A stretch of 64,000 nt of DNA, taken from Pontederia crassipes. Taxonomy: Eukaryota > Streptophyta > Magnoliopsida > Commelinales > Pontederiaceae. The notes below the pieces were generated by a model. It was not told the origin of the DNA. It did not search any database and worked only from the letters and a program-made list of their open reading frames with translations. The stretch is taken from assembly GCA_030549335.1 (NCBI GenBank), contig CM060198.1:44308353-44372352 (forward strand), given 5' to 3'. This document shows positions 22,241-33,615 of the stretch, one piece after another (positions within the stretch are counted from its first letter, which is position 1; every line of letters starts with the position of its first letter). The position numbers and the translations under genes are program-made.

Positions 22241-23985
22241 TATTGGAGCAAAGTTTTAATGACATATAAAATTATATTTTGATGATACAAACCTCGAAAG
22301 ATTAAAGTTAAATGTTGAAAAGTTTAAAGAAAAATGGACAACTTTATGCACTAAACTTTAATTCAATAATTGACTATGGTATTATTAGATTCTGGATAAA
22401 TGATGAATATCAAAATTGTAGAGAATCCTGTTAGCTATAGATAGAATCAAAGATTATCTAATTTGGATAATTGTGCAAAAAGTCATGCTCAAAATAGTGC
22501 AAGTCGGTCAACCTATCAATCGAAGCAAAGAAGGCCGATCAGACTACATCGGTCGACCGATTCAAAATATCGGTCGATCGATCAATACATGTAGGAGTGT
22601 TCACCGGGTCGGATGAACTCAGAAATCCGACCCGACCCGATCAAGACCTGACCAAGCGGGTTCGGGTTGGAAAATTCCAACCTGAGTTGACCCGACCCGA
22701 CCCGACTCGATGAGCCAGTTTTTTTCTTTTATTTTTTATTTTTTAATTTTTTAGTTAAATGTATAGTTTTATATCATTTAAAATCTAAAAAACATCAAAT
22801 AAACTATTTTAAATGTAGAGAAATATATAGATATTTAAAACAATATTTTTTGATATTTAAAAATACTTTATTTTGTATTAAAAATAAAATAATAAATACT
22901 TTTTTATTAAAAAATAAAAAATTAAAAAAAAGAAAAAAAAGGTGATCAGGTTTACCCGACCACTCGACCCGACCCAACCCGGCCCGGCCCGAGTCGGGTC
23001 AGGCCACAGCTTTAAAATAAGGGGGACCCGAGCTTGGCCGGGTCGGGTCGGGTTTGTTCACAGGTCGAGTCAAATTCGACCCGTGAACACCCCTAAATGC
23101 ATGGCTTGCCCAGTTCTATGTCGAGACAATATCAGTCGACAGATCGATGCACCGATCAACTCAACGGGTGAAATAAAAAATGTCGAGACTATACCAATCG
23201 AGTGATCTGCCGATAGTCCGATCGATCGATCAAGCGCATAAGCTGAGAAAATCATGCAACAGTCACATAAACAGGTCGACCGATCTAGCAGTGCGGTTGA
23301 TCAGCCTCTGGGTCAAATGAACAGTAACAACTATTTTTGTATGAGTAAACTAGGGAAAAATTTCTAAACGAATTTTCCACATGCTGAAACGTATAAAATG
23401 AAGGTCAAAGCCAGAAGCAAAGATATCCATCCAAACATTAAAAAAAACTTCAAGTTATCAAAAGAAGATTATTTCTTTGAAGTTATCATTTTAGTTTTTT
23501 TTTCTTTCTCTCTTCTCTTCTTGTGAGCATAGTATTGTAAAAGAGAGAAATAATTGTTTAGAAAATTTGAGAGAGCTCTTGTGTGAAAGAGGTTCCATAT
23601 CTTACCTCTTGAGAGAGAGAAAATATTAGTATCTTAGGAGGAGAAGTTGACTTGCCTCACGAAGCGGAGACAAAATGATTGATGTAAAGGAGTTTTCTTC
23701 CTTGCCTCATGTGGAACAAAGGAAGAGATTTAGTGAAATATCTGACAGTCTCGAGGTCAAAAGATCGAAGTAGGACGTAAGCTAAAGTGTGGCCGAACAT
23801 CGTCAACAACCACTTGTGTTCTTATGTTTGCATTATCTCTCTCTTTCTCATATTGTGTTGTGATATGATATGAATTGCATTGGTTTAAAAGGTTTAAAGA
23901 ATCGAATTTTAGCTTTCGCGACATGCTTTTGTCAAATAGATACTTTTATTTTCACTCTCCTTTTGGTGCCTTTTGGGATCCTACA
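22241..23985 (+). repeat. 3' LTR of the copia-type element, interrupted
   Basis: 1745 bp including a 504-bp hAT insertion and its 8-bp duplication; without these it matches the 5' LTR in length. It is clearly diverged from the 5' copy at many sites, so the insertion is not recent. Confidence 0.85.
22592..23095. mobile_element. hAT-type non-autonomous transposon in the 3' LTR
   Basis: TIRs are TAGGAGTGTTCACCGGGTCG and, on the other strand, TAGGGGTGTTCACGGGTCG. They are flanked by the 8-bp duplication AATACATG (22584-22591) and AATGCATG (23096-23103), with one mismatch. The empty site is seen in the 5' LTR near 19153 ('cgatcaatgcatgac'). The ends are rich in 'cgggtcggg' and 'gacccgacccg'; the middle is AT-rich and non-coding. 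Confidence 0.9.
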
Positions 23986-24372
23986 GTCGCCCTCTTCTCG
24001 ACCTTCGTCTAGTGAGCAAAGGTCGAGAGGGGGGACCCCTCTCTCTCTTCCCTTGCGCCTATCGGCACAGGAAAAGAGGCATGTGCAGGGAGAGAGACGG
24101 GGTTCACCGCCTGTTCGTCGTCTTTCTCGACCTTCGTCGGAAGAAGATCGGAGTCCATGCAGAAAGAGAGCTCTTCTTTTTTGCACAGCGGCATTTCGAC
24201 TTTTTACAATTGCGAAAAATCAAAGATAACCGAAAAGTTGATGAAATTAGATAGAATGATCAAATTAAAAAAATCGTGATAGTTTATGGATTAAAAAAAT
24301 TAATTCATAGTTTGATATTAGATCTGAAAAATCGTGATAGTTTATGTATGATTTGAGGAAATAGCCGTTTAT

Positions 24373-25747
24373 AGATCGAACTTCAAAAAAAGTTAGAGGA
24401 AGAATGTTATATTTATGCCTGAACGTTTGCTTTGATATAGGAATAGGGAAAATATAAAATGATATTTTTATCAAATTCCAAACACAAAAATAATATTTTA
24501 TTTATCCTTCTTTTTTCTTCATCTTTGACTAAAGCCAAGAAATGCTGGATTTCACTTTTTTTATTGAAAATGTTAAAAAATCTTTATTTTTACAATTTAT
24601 TTTCATATAGTTCTACATTCTCAAGCCTCCTTTATAACTAGTAAAAAGAATAAATAAATCATAATATTTTCAATGGCATCTTCTCTTCTAACGTCAAAAG
24701 ACAAATTCAAATCAGCGCACAGTGACCCTCGCAATTTGTAGCCATTGGCATGTAGTAACTACTGTTAATAGATGCCATATTAAAAGCAACTCAAATATAT
24801 TTGTTAGTCCAATAATTATTTAATTCCCTTTCTAAGGGAAGTTATAATTGTCTTCTTTATAAGGAAATCGCATATCCTTACTTAAAAAGAAACGAAGGAA
24901 AAGAGGTGAAAAAACAAAATCAAACCCATCTTACTCTTGTTTTCCCTGTTGCCAATCCATCCCAATTTCAGCATGACTAATTTAAATTATATCTAATGAG
25001 CTTCGTCGAGCCATTTCTTTTTGTATGCACGAAAAAATAAATTTGATATTTTACTTAGTTAAAAAAAATAGGATGTAGTATAATCTTAATCGTTTTTTAA
25101 AACAAAAGTAAATTTAGACTTCAAATATAATAAATAGACATAAAAAAGGACAACCATTGGATCTCAAGCCAACGTCATGATGGCTGCAAAAATCTTCACC
25201 GACCAATCGCCAGCCAGATACAGTCACTAGTTCCTGTGCTTTTTCCTGCTAAATTTGTTTCCCCATACATGCACCCGTGGCTCGAACCTCAGGGCCCCAC
25301 GTCGCCCCCTGTCAAAGTTTCTATTTCAGCGGGTCATCTTTCGGGCTTCATTATCGCCGACACGTTGCAGAGTTGAATGATGCATTATTATAACTTTGTT
25401 ATTATTACCAATTAATAAATGGTAAAAAGTAGCTCCACACGAGGGGGTGTCATCTCACTGCTGCTTCGAATCCCCAAGCTCGGTTCGCAGCACAGAGATC
25501 GTCTTTACAATTTACATCGTATTCTGAATCCTCCATCGGTTCCGTGCCCGATTCGTTGCCGTGGGATTCTGAGCCCAAATCGCTGTCTCTCCGGGAGTGA
25601 AGTGAGTTTTCCGGCGACGATTTCTGTGATAAAAAGTGAATCTTTTAGGTTCTTTCTGATGCTCTCTGAGTAGGGGGATTGGGATCGTGGAGTGGAGTGG
25701 GGGCGCGGAGGGCACGCTGGTGGAACTCGTGGTGTCGGAGCGGAGAG
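24373..25747. other. Intergenic DNA and presumed promoter of the transporter gene
   Basis: AT-rich to about 25.1 kb with no repeat or gene seen, then a GC-richer stretch running into the first exon. No convincing TATA box could be chosen. The untranslated leader probably starts between 25.4 and 25.65 kb. Confidence 0.45.
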
Positions 25748-28700
25748 ATGGGCGAAGGTGGAGGGTTCCAGTTGGGCACCGTAGGGGCGCTGGGCCTGTC
25801 GGTGGTTTCTTCGGTGTCAATCGTAATATGTAACAAGGCGCTGATGAGCTCCCTTGGATTCACATTTGGTATGTTCTTCTTGTTGTTTACTGCTCACTTG
25901 TGCTGTAGATGCGAGAAAATTGACGATTTGGTTTAATGCGACGTGAGGGTTTTGCAGCCGTTGGCTTCCTGTTTCGTGTACAAACTCGTTGAGTAGTTGC
26001 TTCAATAATAGTTGTGAGATTAATGCCGTCATCTGTTCTTTGTCTGGTGGCATCGTGACAACGTTGGAGATATTATTTAATGATTTCTGACAAGTTAACT
26101 GAGAATTGAGATGTGACTGAATGAAAAAAAAAGATGAATGTTTTTTGTACAAGGTATATCTGCTTTTGTTCGGGTTATTGGCTGCGGTTAAAACTTTTAA
26201 CGGTTTCATTGTGCAGAAATAGTTTCCCTTTGCATCAGATTGTATTTTAGCAATTTCTATGCATCTTATATGTTTGTTACTGTGTTTTGGCAATGTTGTC
26301 CTGCTGAAAATGTTGAATCGGCTGCAGTTAGATGAAATGTGTCACATTTTCATCATTGCCCTTTGTTAATACAAAATTGAATATCAGAACTGACTTTGCA
26401 TATTGCCATTTTCAGCTACTACACTGACAAGCTGGCATCTTTTGGTCACATTCTGTTCTCTTCATGTTGCATTGTGGATGAAAATGTTTGAGCATAAACC
26501 TTTCGATCCAAGTGCTGTTATGAGTTTTGGAATACTCAATGGGACCTCCATCGGGTTGTTGAACTTGAGCTTAGGTTTCAATTCTGTTGGTTTCTACCAG
26601 GTACAGTCTACACATTACTTTTCCATATCGTGCAAACCGTCTAGAACCTATCTGATTTTTATCTTGCACTAAGAACACAGCATGAATATGAATACCTTCT
26701 GGAAAAGGCTTTGTGTTCGCAATGAAATTTTTAACTTTGCTGTGGAATCTTCTGCATAGAAATTTTTGCTTGAGTCCATAGAATGACATTGGATGCCTCT
26801 TCAAGAAAAGCCTTAATCGCATTGACCTTGGGGTTCCTCTTTCTTAGTGGAGGGATAAAACTGCAATGGTTTATATTGCTTAGGTACTCTCCTCTCAATA
26901 TATATATATATATATATAGTTTAGGTACTCTGTAGCAGTTGGTATCATTGTTTCTCTAATCCAACTAATCCTCTTTTATTAACATGTCATCTCATATATT
27001 TGAGTCACCAATCTTCCTGGAAAAAGCTATGAAGCACGGGTACGTCTATTTGGCTGTCGTACCCGTACCGGGTACGTACCCGGTACGGGTACGCTTGGGT
27101 ACTCAATGGGTACACGTATTCAGACGAACCCATATGTGGACGAGGTTTGTAGAAAAATAAATCGCTTTTTCTCTGGTCTCTTTTGATTATCATAAGGAAG
27201 GCTGATGGAAAATCATCGGGTGACTGGGATTTAGGTGGGCAGCTGGTTTATTTATAAAGTTATACGGATGAGCTTTGCTGGGCCTATTTGACTAGTGGCT
27301 TAACTTTCAAATTATTAGCACTGGTGATTAATAATTATAGTTTTTCGAATTTTCTAACACATATATTACTAAATATCCATATATTTTATATTAATAAATA
27401 CACGTACAACAACAACAACAACAACAAAGCCTTATCCCACTAGATGGGGTCGGGAAAAGTTTTCTAGAGCCTAATCAAAAGTCATTCTAACAATAATGGT
27501 TGAGCAAAAGTCACCACCAAATATTACAACATAAAATAACTTGGAAACAAAAACTACAACACGAAACATATGAAGATAAATGATCACAACGGTAACTTAA
27601 TCTAGTAAAACACAACAAAAAATAAATGATTGAACTAGAAGAATGATACTAACTGAGAAAGATTTCTTTTAATGGATCTACCGTAGCATTCACTAAATAG
27701 GTACTCTTCCTCAATCTCGTTGTGGGACCTGTTGCTTAGGGCTTTGGAAGAAGGAATCCCTATTGTTTGATTAGCAATAGAGCTAATGAGACCATGCCCC
27801 GGATAATGGTTCATAACCCACTCGACTTATGCGACAAGGAATTTCGCTACCTTAGGACAGTTAGAGTTTTCATGACTCTTAGGGTAGCAAAACAGATTCG
27901 ATAGAAAAGAAGGAATAGTGTGTATTTTTCGTTGGGGATTCCCTGGAAGCAAGATCTATTGGTGAATAATATACCGAAAGGTTTGGTTACTAATAGAGCG
28001 GAATGGCGTCGTTCTGTTTTATTCCTACTTAAACGAAAACCCTTTGACTCCAACATATTTCTCCATATTTCCAATTTTGTATTAATCTCTTCTCTTGAAT
28101 CCGCTAAAAGTACTATATCATCCGCAAATAGCATGCACTTAGGTACCTCCTCTGTGATACTCTCGGTTATAGCATCGATAACTAAGTTAAATAGATACGG
28201 GCTTAAAGCTGATCCTTGATGTAGGCCAATTCCTATAGGAAATTCATTTGTCTCACCTCCGGGTGTCCTAACCCTAGTCAATGCCCCATCGTACATATCT
28301 TGTATTACCTTAATGTAGGCAACATTCACCCTCTTCTTTTGCAAGGCTTTCCAAAGTACATCCCTTGGTACCCGATCATACGCCTTCTCTAAGTCAATGA
28401 AAGCCATATGTAAGTCTCTTCTCCTACTTCGATACTTCTCCATCATCCCCTTAGTAAATAAATCGCCTCTGTAGTGGATCTTCCTGGCATGAACCCAAAT
28501 TGTCTCTCAGAAATACTAGTCTCCATTCTCAATCTATGCTCAATCACTTTTTCCCATAATTTCATAGTGTGACTCATAAGTTTAATCCCTCTATAATTTG
28601 CACAATTCTGAATATCCCCTTTATTTTTGTAAATAGGAACTAATGTACTTAATCTCCAATCATCAGGCATCTTTTTCGACCGTAAAATCTCATTAAATAG

Positions 28701-31700
28701 TTTACATAACCACAACACACCTTTTTCTCCTAAACATTTCCAAACTTCAATCGGTATACCATCCGGTCCAACGGCTTTACCATTCTCCATTTTCTTAAGA
28801 GCTTCGCTAACCTCCGAGACTCTAATTCTACGATAAAATGACCTATTAAGCTCACATTCGCTAACTGTCAAGTCCTCCAAATCACAACGCGAACCTTCAC
28901 ATCTATTATTAAATAACTTATAGAAATACTCTTCCCATCTGTTCTTAATATCTCCTTCAGTAACTAAAACCTTGTCAACTTCATTTTTTATGCATCTTAC
29001 TTGATCCAAATCTCTCGACTCCTTCTCTTTGTTCCTTGCAATCTTGTAAATCCTTTGTTCACCCGCCTTTGTCCCTAACTCCTTATAAAACCCCTCATAT
29101 GCTTTAGCACGAGCATCACTAACTGCCTTCTTAGCCTCCCTTTTCGCCAAACGATACTTTTCCCAATTGTCAGAACTATTGTCGAAGTGTATCGCCTTAA
29201 AACAATTCTTCTTATTACGCACCTTTTTTTGGACCTCCTCATTCCACCACCAAGTCTCCTTATCTCGTGGTCCAAAACCTTTTGATTCTCCTAAAATGGC
29301 TTTAGCAACCATTTCAACCTTTTTTGCCACATTCTTCCACATGATACTAGCATCTCCTTCTAACTCCCACACACTTTCCTCTAATAACTTACTTCTAAAA
29401 GTCTCTCGCTTCTCCCCCTTTAACTGCCACCACTTGATCTTTCGATCAAAAACTGTTCGGGATTTTAGTTTTATACATTTTATTTGCATATCAAGAACTA
29501 ACAATCTATGTTGTGTAGTCACCCCATGCCCAGGAATTACTTTGCAATTAGTGCAACGTCTTTTATCAGTATTTCTTATCAAGAAAAAATCGATTTGAGA
29601 CCTATGAGTTCCACTTTTGTATGTGATTAAATGTTCCTCTCTCTTCCTAAAACAAGTGTTGATAATCTTAAGGTCGTATGCTAAAGAAAAATCAATAATA
29701 GTTTGTCCTTCCTCATTCAACTCCCCAAAACCAAAACCACCATGAACCCTTGCATGTGGTCCTGCCTCTTTACCAACATGTCCATTAAGGTCTCCCCCAA
29801 TATAAACTTTCTCGGTTGTTGGTATACTTTCAATCAAACCCTCCATATCTGCCCAAAACTTCTCCTTGAGATGTGATTCTGCTCCTACTTGGGGTGCATA
29901 TGCACTAATAATGTTCATAGTCTCCTTTCCAACAATTACTTTCACGGATATGATTCGATCCTCAATCCTTTTAACTTCCACAACATTCTTCCTCCATTCT
30001 GCATCCGCGATAATACCAACACAATTCCTTCCATTTACCTTACCTGTGTACCAAAGTTTGGAACCATTTAACCTAATCTCTTTACTTCCCTCTCCTACCC
30101 ATCTAGTTTCTTGCAAGCATAAGATACTAATCTTACGCTGGTCCATTACTTGTGCCACCTCGAGGCGCTTCCCATTCAACGTCCCAATGTTCCAAGAACC
30201 TAATCTGACCTTAGTCTCATGAACTAGCTTCTTTAACCGCCTCCGTCCATTAGAGTGCGGTAGCCCTTGCTCATTTAACACTGCATTCAGGCGAGGATGC
30301 AGCGGCTCTTGCTCTCTTATCACTGTACCCGAGCTGTACAGCGCGTTACTTACGGGTAACGACCTAGCATTAACACAATATATTCGTTGATCCATGTTCA
30401 TAAGATTCGACATGATTTTATGTTGGCTGTCGGGGCCTAACACAACCCTCCTCCTTTATCCGGGCTTGGGACCGGCTATAAAATATAGGCGGAGTTTAAT
30501 AAATACACGTACCCGTATCCTATTTTTTGAAAAAATGACGTACCCCGTACCCGTACCCATATCGGGTACCGGTACCGTACCCGTATCGGGTACCGGTACC
30601 ATACCCGTACCCATGCAACATAGGGAAAAAGTTATTTTGGAATAACGCAAAACAAGATATTAATAAGCATGTGCCTACCATCGCACCCCCAGTGGAGGAG
30701 CATTTACAGATTGGGAGTTTTACCATTTTCTTTTAATCTAGGAGGCCAGTCCCGTAACCCATAACACTTTTTATCCTGGTTATAATAATGTACTAGGTCT
30801 CGCACCTCTCTTTTCTACCATGCTAATGTGTTTCTAATCCAAGTGCTATATGTTTCTGTAACATGAGGATACAGAAACACTGGTTCTGAAGGAAGTATTT
30901 AATCTATTGCATAATGTAATCTGAAGTTATTCCCATCAGTTGAACATAAAGCGTCTAACTTGGACATCTCATATTGTATGAGAGAGTTGTTTTCAAGTTG
31001 ATACATTGATCAAATGATCATGAGAAATGTGCTTGAGCTCATGAATTGATCACTCTACTCTAATGATATATGTTGTGACTCCTTCAAAAGAAACTATATG
31101 CAACGTTTTGGTCATAACTCATAACACTTGGGTATCCACGATATGATATCTGTCCAAAATTATGGTTGTCTTTATTTTTGGTTTCGAGTTCCTCATATGC
31201 TTTTCTGATGTATTTACACCCAGATGACAAAGTTAGCAATTATTCCCTGCACCATCTTTCTGGAGACTGTTTTCTTTAAGAAGATATTCAGGTATAGTAG
31301 TGTTGCTTTTTGGCAACTTTTTCCCACTATCATTTTAAAATATTTCAACTATTTTTCTTGGACATAACAATGTTAATGTTGTACTTGACTGTTATATTAT
31401 AAATCTGAGTGCAGTAAGAGAGTCCAGCTTTCACTGTTCATCCTTCTTTTGGGGGTTGGAATTGCAACTGTAACAGATCTGCAACTCAATATGCTTGGCT
31501 CTGTATTATCACTACTGGCAATTGTTACTACCTGTGTTGCTCAAATTGTATCCTCCAGTCGTATCTCTCTATATCATATTATTATCATTTATCTAATTAT
31601 CTGATTTTCTGCTGCACTAACCACTTGAAGATTCTTTGATAGCACTTCAGTTTTAAAATCAGGATGTTAATCATGCAATGATTGTTTTTCAACTAAAACA

Positions 31701-33156
31701 ATGTTCCCGAAGCTATTATTGATCCCAGTTAGATCATACTCTTGTTTTCATCTCAGGAGCTTAAGTGATATTATTGTTATTTTTAGGAGTAAAAGGATGA
31801 CCAAGAATCTCTTGCCAACCATGAACTTGAGCGAAATTATGATATTCTCAAGTATTTTTCTTTGCTTACTTTACAAATTTATAAATCTTAATGGGCGCAA
31901 CTGATAGGGTTGGTACAGCTGTTCAGTTCCAGCAATGCATTCCCGAAAGCTAAAATTTCCTTTTTCAGTCTTAACCATCTCTAATCAGATGACAAACACT
32001 ATTCAAAAGAAATTCAAGGTCTCCTCTACACAGCTTTTGTATCAATCATCACCTTATCAAGCATTGACACTGTTCATTACTGGTCCATTTCTCGACAAGC
32101 TCTTGGTAAACCAAAATGTCTTTGCATTCAACTACACACCTCAAGTCCTTGTGAGTAATCTAACTTGTCAATTTCATTTTTAAGTTTTGTAGTTTCCATC
32201 TCATGTTTGCCTGTTCTCTTGTAGATTTTTATTGTGCTTTCATGCCTAATATCAGTCTCTGTCAACTTCAGTACGTTTCTTGTAATTGGAAAGACATCAC
32301 CTGTCACCTATCAAGTCTTGGGCCACCTTAAAACTTGCCTTGTTCTGGCATTTGGTTATGTATTGCTTCATGATCCATTTAGTTGGAGAAATATCTGTGG
32401 CATTTTCGTCGCAATTGTTGGTATGGCACTGTATTCTTATTTTTGCATAAGGGAGGGTCAACAGAAAGCTAGCGACACTGGTGTTCAGATAATGCTGGTA
32501 TAACTTTTACTTTCCCATATCTATTTGGCAAGTGTTATTTTTAGAATCTTTTAAAACCCTTTGAGCATTTAATTGATATTGGAGTTTTAGTTCAGCTACA
32601 TGCCACTTATTTTGTATACCATGCATACTGTTTCAGTGTATATGCCTTTTTGTGTCTGTGGAGCAATATTTGAATGACTTGTAGAACAAATTTCATGATT
32701 AAAGTCAATTGAATAGTCTTGTTACTGTAATCCCAGCATATCTGCCCCAACAACTGTCTGTATACAGTTTTTGGTAAACACCAAAGTTCCACGAGCTGAC
32801 CTGAGATATCTACACAAAAATGCCCGATATCCGTATGTTCATTCCATTGCTAACTTATGAAACAATGTGTTTAGTAAATATTCACCAATATTGGGATCCG
32901 GACTGTAACATTTCTTAAAATGACTTTGAAATGTTAATGCATAGCAGCATTGTACTCTTCTGACATTTGAAAAATTGCGTGTATGACCATGTTTGATGTG
33001 CGTCAGTCTACTGATTTCTCAGCTTGTCTAAAATTACAGGGCAAAGATACAGAGTCTGATCCATTGATCGGTGCTGAGAATGGAAATAGCGTGGATATGG
33101 TTGATGGTGATCCGAAATTCCCTGCATGGAGCTCAGACAAAGATTTGAGTGCTTGA
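25748..33156 (+). CDS. UDP-xylose-transporter-like nucleotide-sugar transporter, seven exons, 352 aa
   Basis: Golgi/ER antiporter of the TPT/NST family; closest by recognition to Arabidopsis UXT1-3, which move UDP-xylose into the Golgi lumen for xylan and xyloglucan synthesis. Exons by eye: 25748-25868, 26416-26600, 31224-31291, 31415-31547, 31989-32150, 32225-32497 and 33040-33156. All junctions are GT-AG and keep frame. About ten hydrophobic segments are expected. Landmarks are [42 protein letters not shown] (across the exon 2/3 junction), [34 protein letters not shown] and [20 protein letters not shown]. The C-terminal tail is hydrophilic ([10 protein letters not shown]). An in-frame ATG at 25679 would add 23 arginine/tryptophan-rich residues, but the family starts at MGE, so 25748 is preferred. 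Substrate is inferred from family only. Confidence 0.95.
27408..30495 (-). mobile_element. RTE-type LINE, minus strand, nearly full length
   Basis: Flanked by a perfect 17-bp target duplication ttaataaatacacgtac (27391-27407 and 30496-30512). The 3' end, at the low-coordinate side, finishes in (TTG)n as is typical of plant RTE elements and carries their 'cccactagatggggtcgg' motif. The 5' end (about 30460-30495) has the 'cccggataaaggaggagggt' leader. About 3.1 kb. Confidence 0.92.
27847..30413 (-). pseudogene. RTE LINE endonuclease-reverse transcriptase gene, broken
   Basis: It starts at ATG 30413-30411. The N-terminal exonuclease/endonuclease/phosphatase domain appears complete: [34 protein letters not shown] and TQHRLLVLD. 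The reverse transcriptase follows, with [20 protein letters not shown] and [12 protein letters not shown]. The frame is lost by one base near 28443-28446, between [10 protein letters not shown] and the next RT motif. The second frame continues with [26 protein letters not shown] and the catalytic FADD box. After RLSRNKTE (about 28010) it no longer resembles the family and seems to have lost the end of RT and the C-terminal part. No longer able to encode an active enzyme. Confidence 0.9.
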
Positions 33157-33615
33157 AGTATGATCTTTTTTTTCTCTTACAGAGTCATCTTTTTGCTACG
33201 AGTCACATTGTTAGAGCATCATGCCTGTTATTACAAAGATTGGATTAGAGAAAGAAGCCATCCATCTGCAAAATTCTTTGGGAGATCTTGCAAACTGTAG
33301 AGCACTGCTGCGCACTACTGCAACTTATGAGTTTTGGCCATTTCTTGTTGGTGAATCACATCAATTTTTTTTCATTCATTAAGCTCCTAGTTGTATTGTT
33401 TATCTAGTACTAGAAACATGTATTAATGATGAATCAAGAAAACCTTTTTTTTCCTTCTTCATCAAGTTACACAGTACTTGTCAAATCGAATGGAAGACTA
33501 CGAAGTTGTTGACTATGTTCTTGGTTGTCATGACTCATGAACGTGTACAAAACCATGGTTTCATGAGATCTAAGAACAATCTAAGATGATGTTAAGCCTA
33601 TCTCTTTGTCTTGGA
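33157..33615. other. Shared 3' flank of two convergent genes
   Basis: 459 bp between the stop codons of the transporter (plus) and the MATE gene (minus). It must hold both 3' UTRs, which may overlap. AT-rich, with no repeat seen. Confidence 0.6.

Larger units (their letters stand above)
18810..23985 (+). mobile_element. Copia-type LTR retrotransposon with gag only, carrying a hAT insertion
   Basis: LTRs at 18810-20030 and 22241-23985 share 'tattggagca' starts and 'ctaca' ends, flanked by the perfect 5-bp duplication GTCGC (18805-18809 and 23986-23990). A primer-binding site follows the left LTR and a polypurine tract 'aaaaaaggggagat' precedes the right one. The 2.2-kb interior has a decayed gag and no integrase or reverse transcriptase, so it was non-autonomous or lost pol. 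Several 'gggggag' purine runs in 21.6-22.0 kb recall the long 3' non-coding part of large copia elements. Confidence 0.88.
17585..24372. mobile_element. TIR DNA transposon (Mutator-like) split by a nested retrotransposon
   Basis: About 170 bp at 17585-17760, repeated at 18258-18432 through the tandem duplication, is the reverse complement of 24190-24372. Shared blocks are 'ataaactat', 'atttttcagatct', 'ttttaatttgatcatt' and 'ggttatctttgatttttc'. The ends read approximately GTTGGTTTATTTCCT and GGAAATAGCCGTTTATAG. The interior is GC-rich, with repeated 'gaaagaggg' and 'ctcgaccttcgt' on both sides of the nested element, and no transposase. Long TIRs fit Mutator-like elements, but a 9-bp target duplication was not identified. 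Confidence 0.65.
27027..30623. mobile_element. hAT-type transposon with a nested LINE
   Basis: TIRs are CTATGAAGCACGGGTACG on the left and CTATGTTGCATGGGTACG (reverse complement of the right end), flanked by a perfect 8-bp duplication GGAAAAAG (27019-27026 and 30624-30631). Both ends are packed with GTACCC/GGGTAC repeats. Without the LINE and its target duplication the element is about 490 bp and non-coding, like the hAT unit at 22592-23095. Confidence 0.92.
26601..31223 (+). other. Intron 2 of the transporter gene (4.6 kb, transposon-laden)
   Basis: It starts GTACAG and ends CACCCAG. Most of its length is a hAT element containing an RTE-type LINE (27027-30623). A TA dinucleotide run lies near 26898-26918. 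The other introns are 74-547 bp. Confidence 0.9.
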
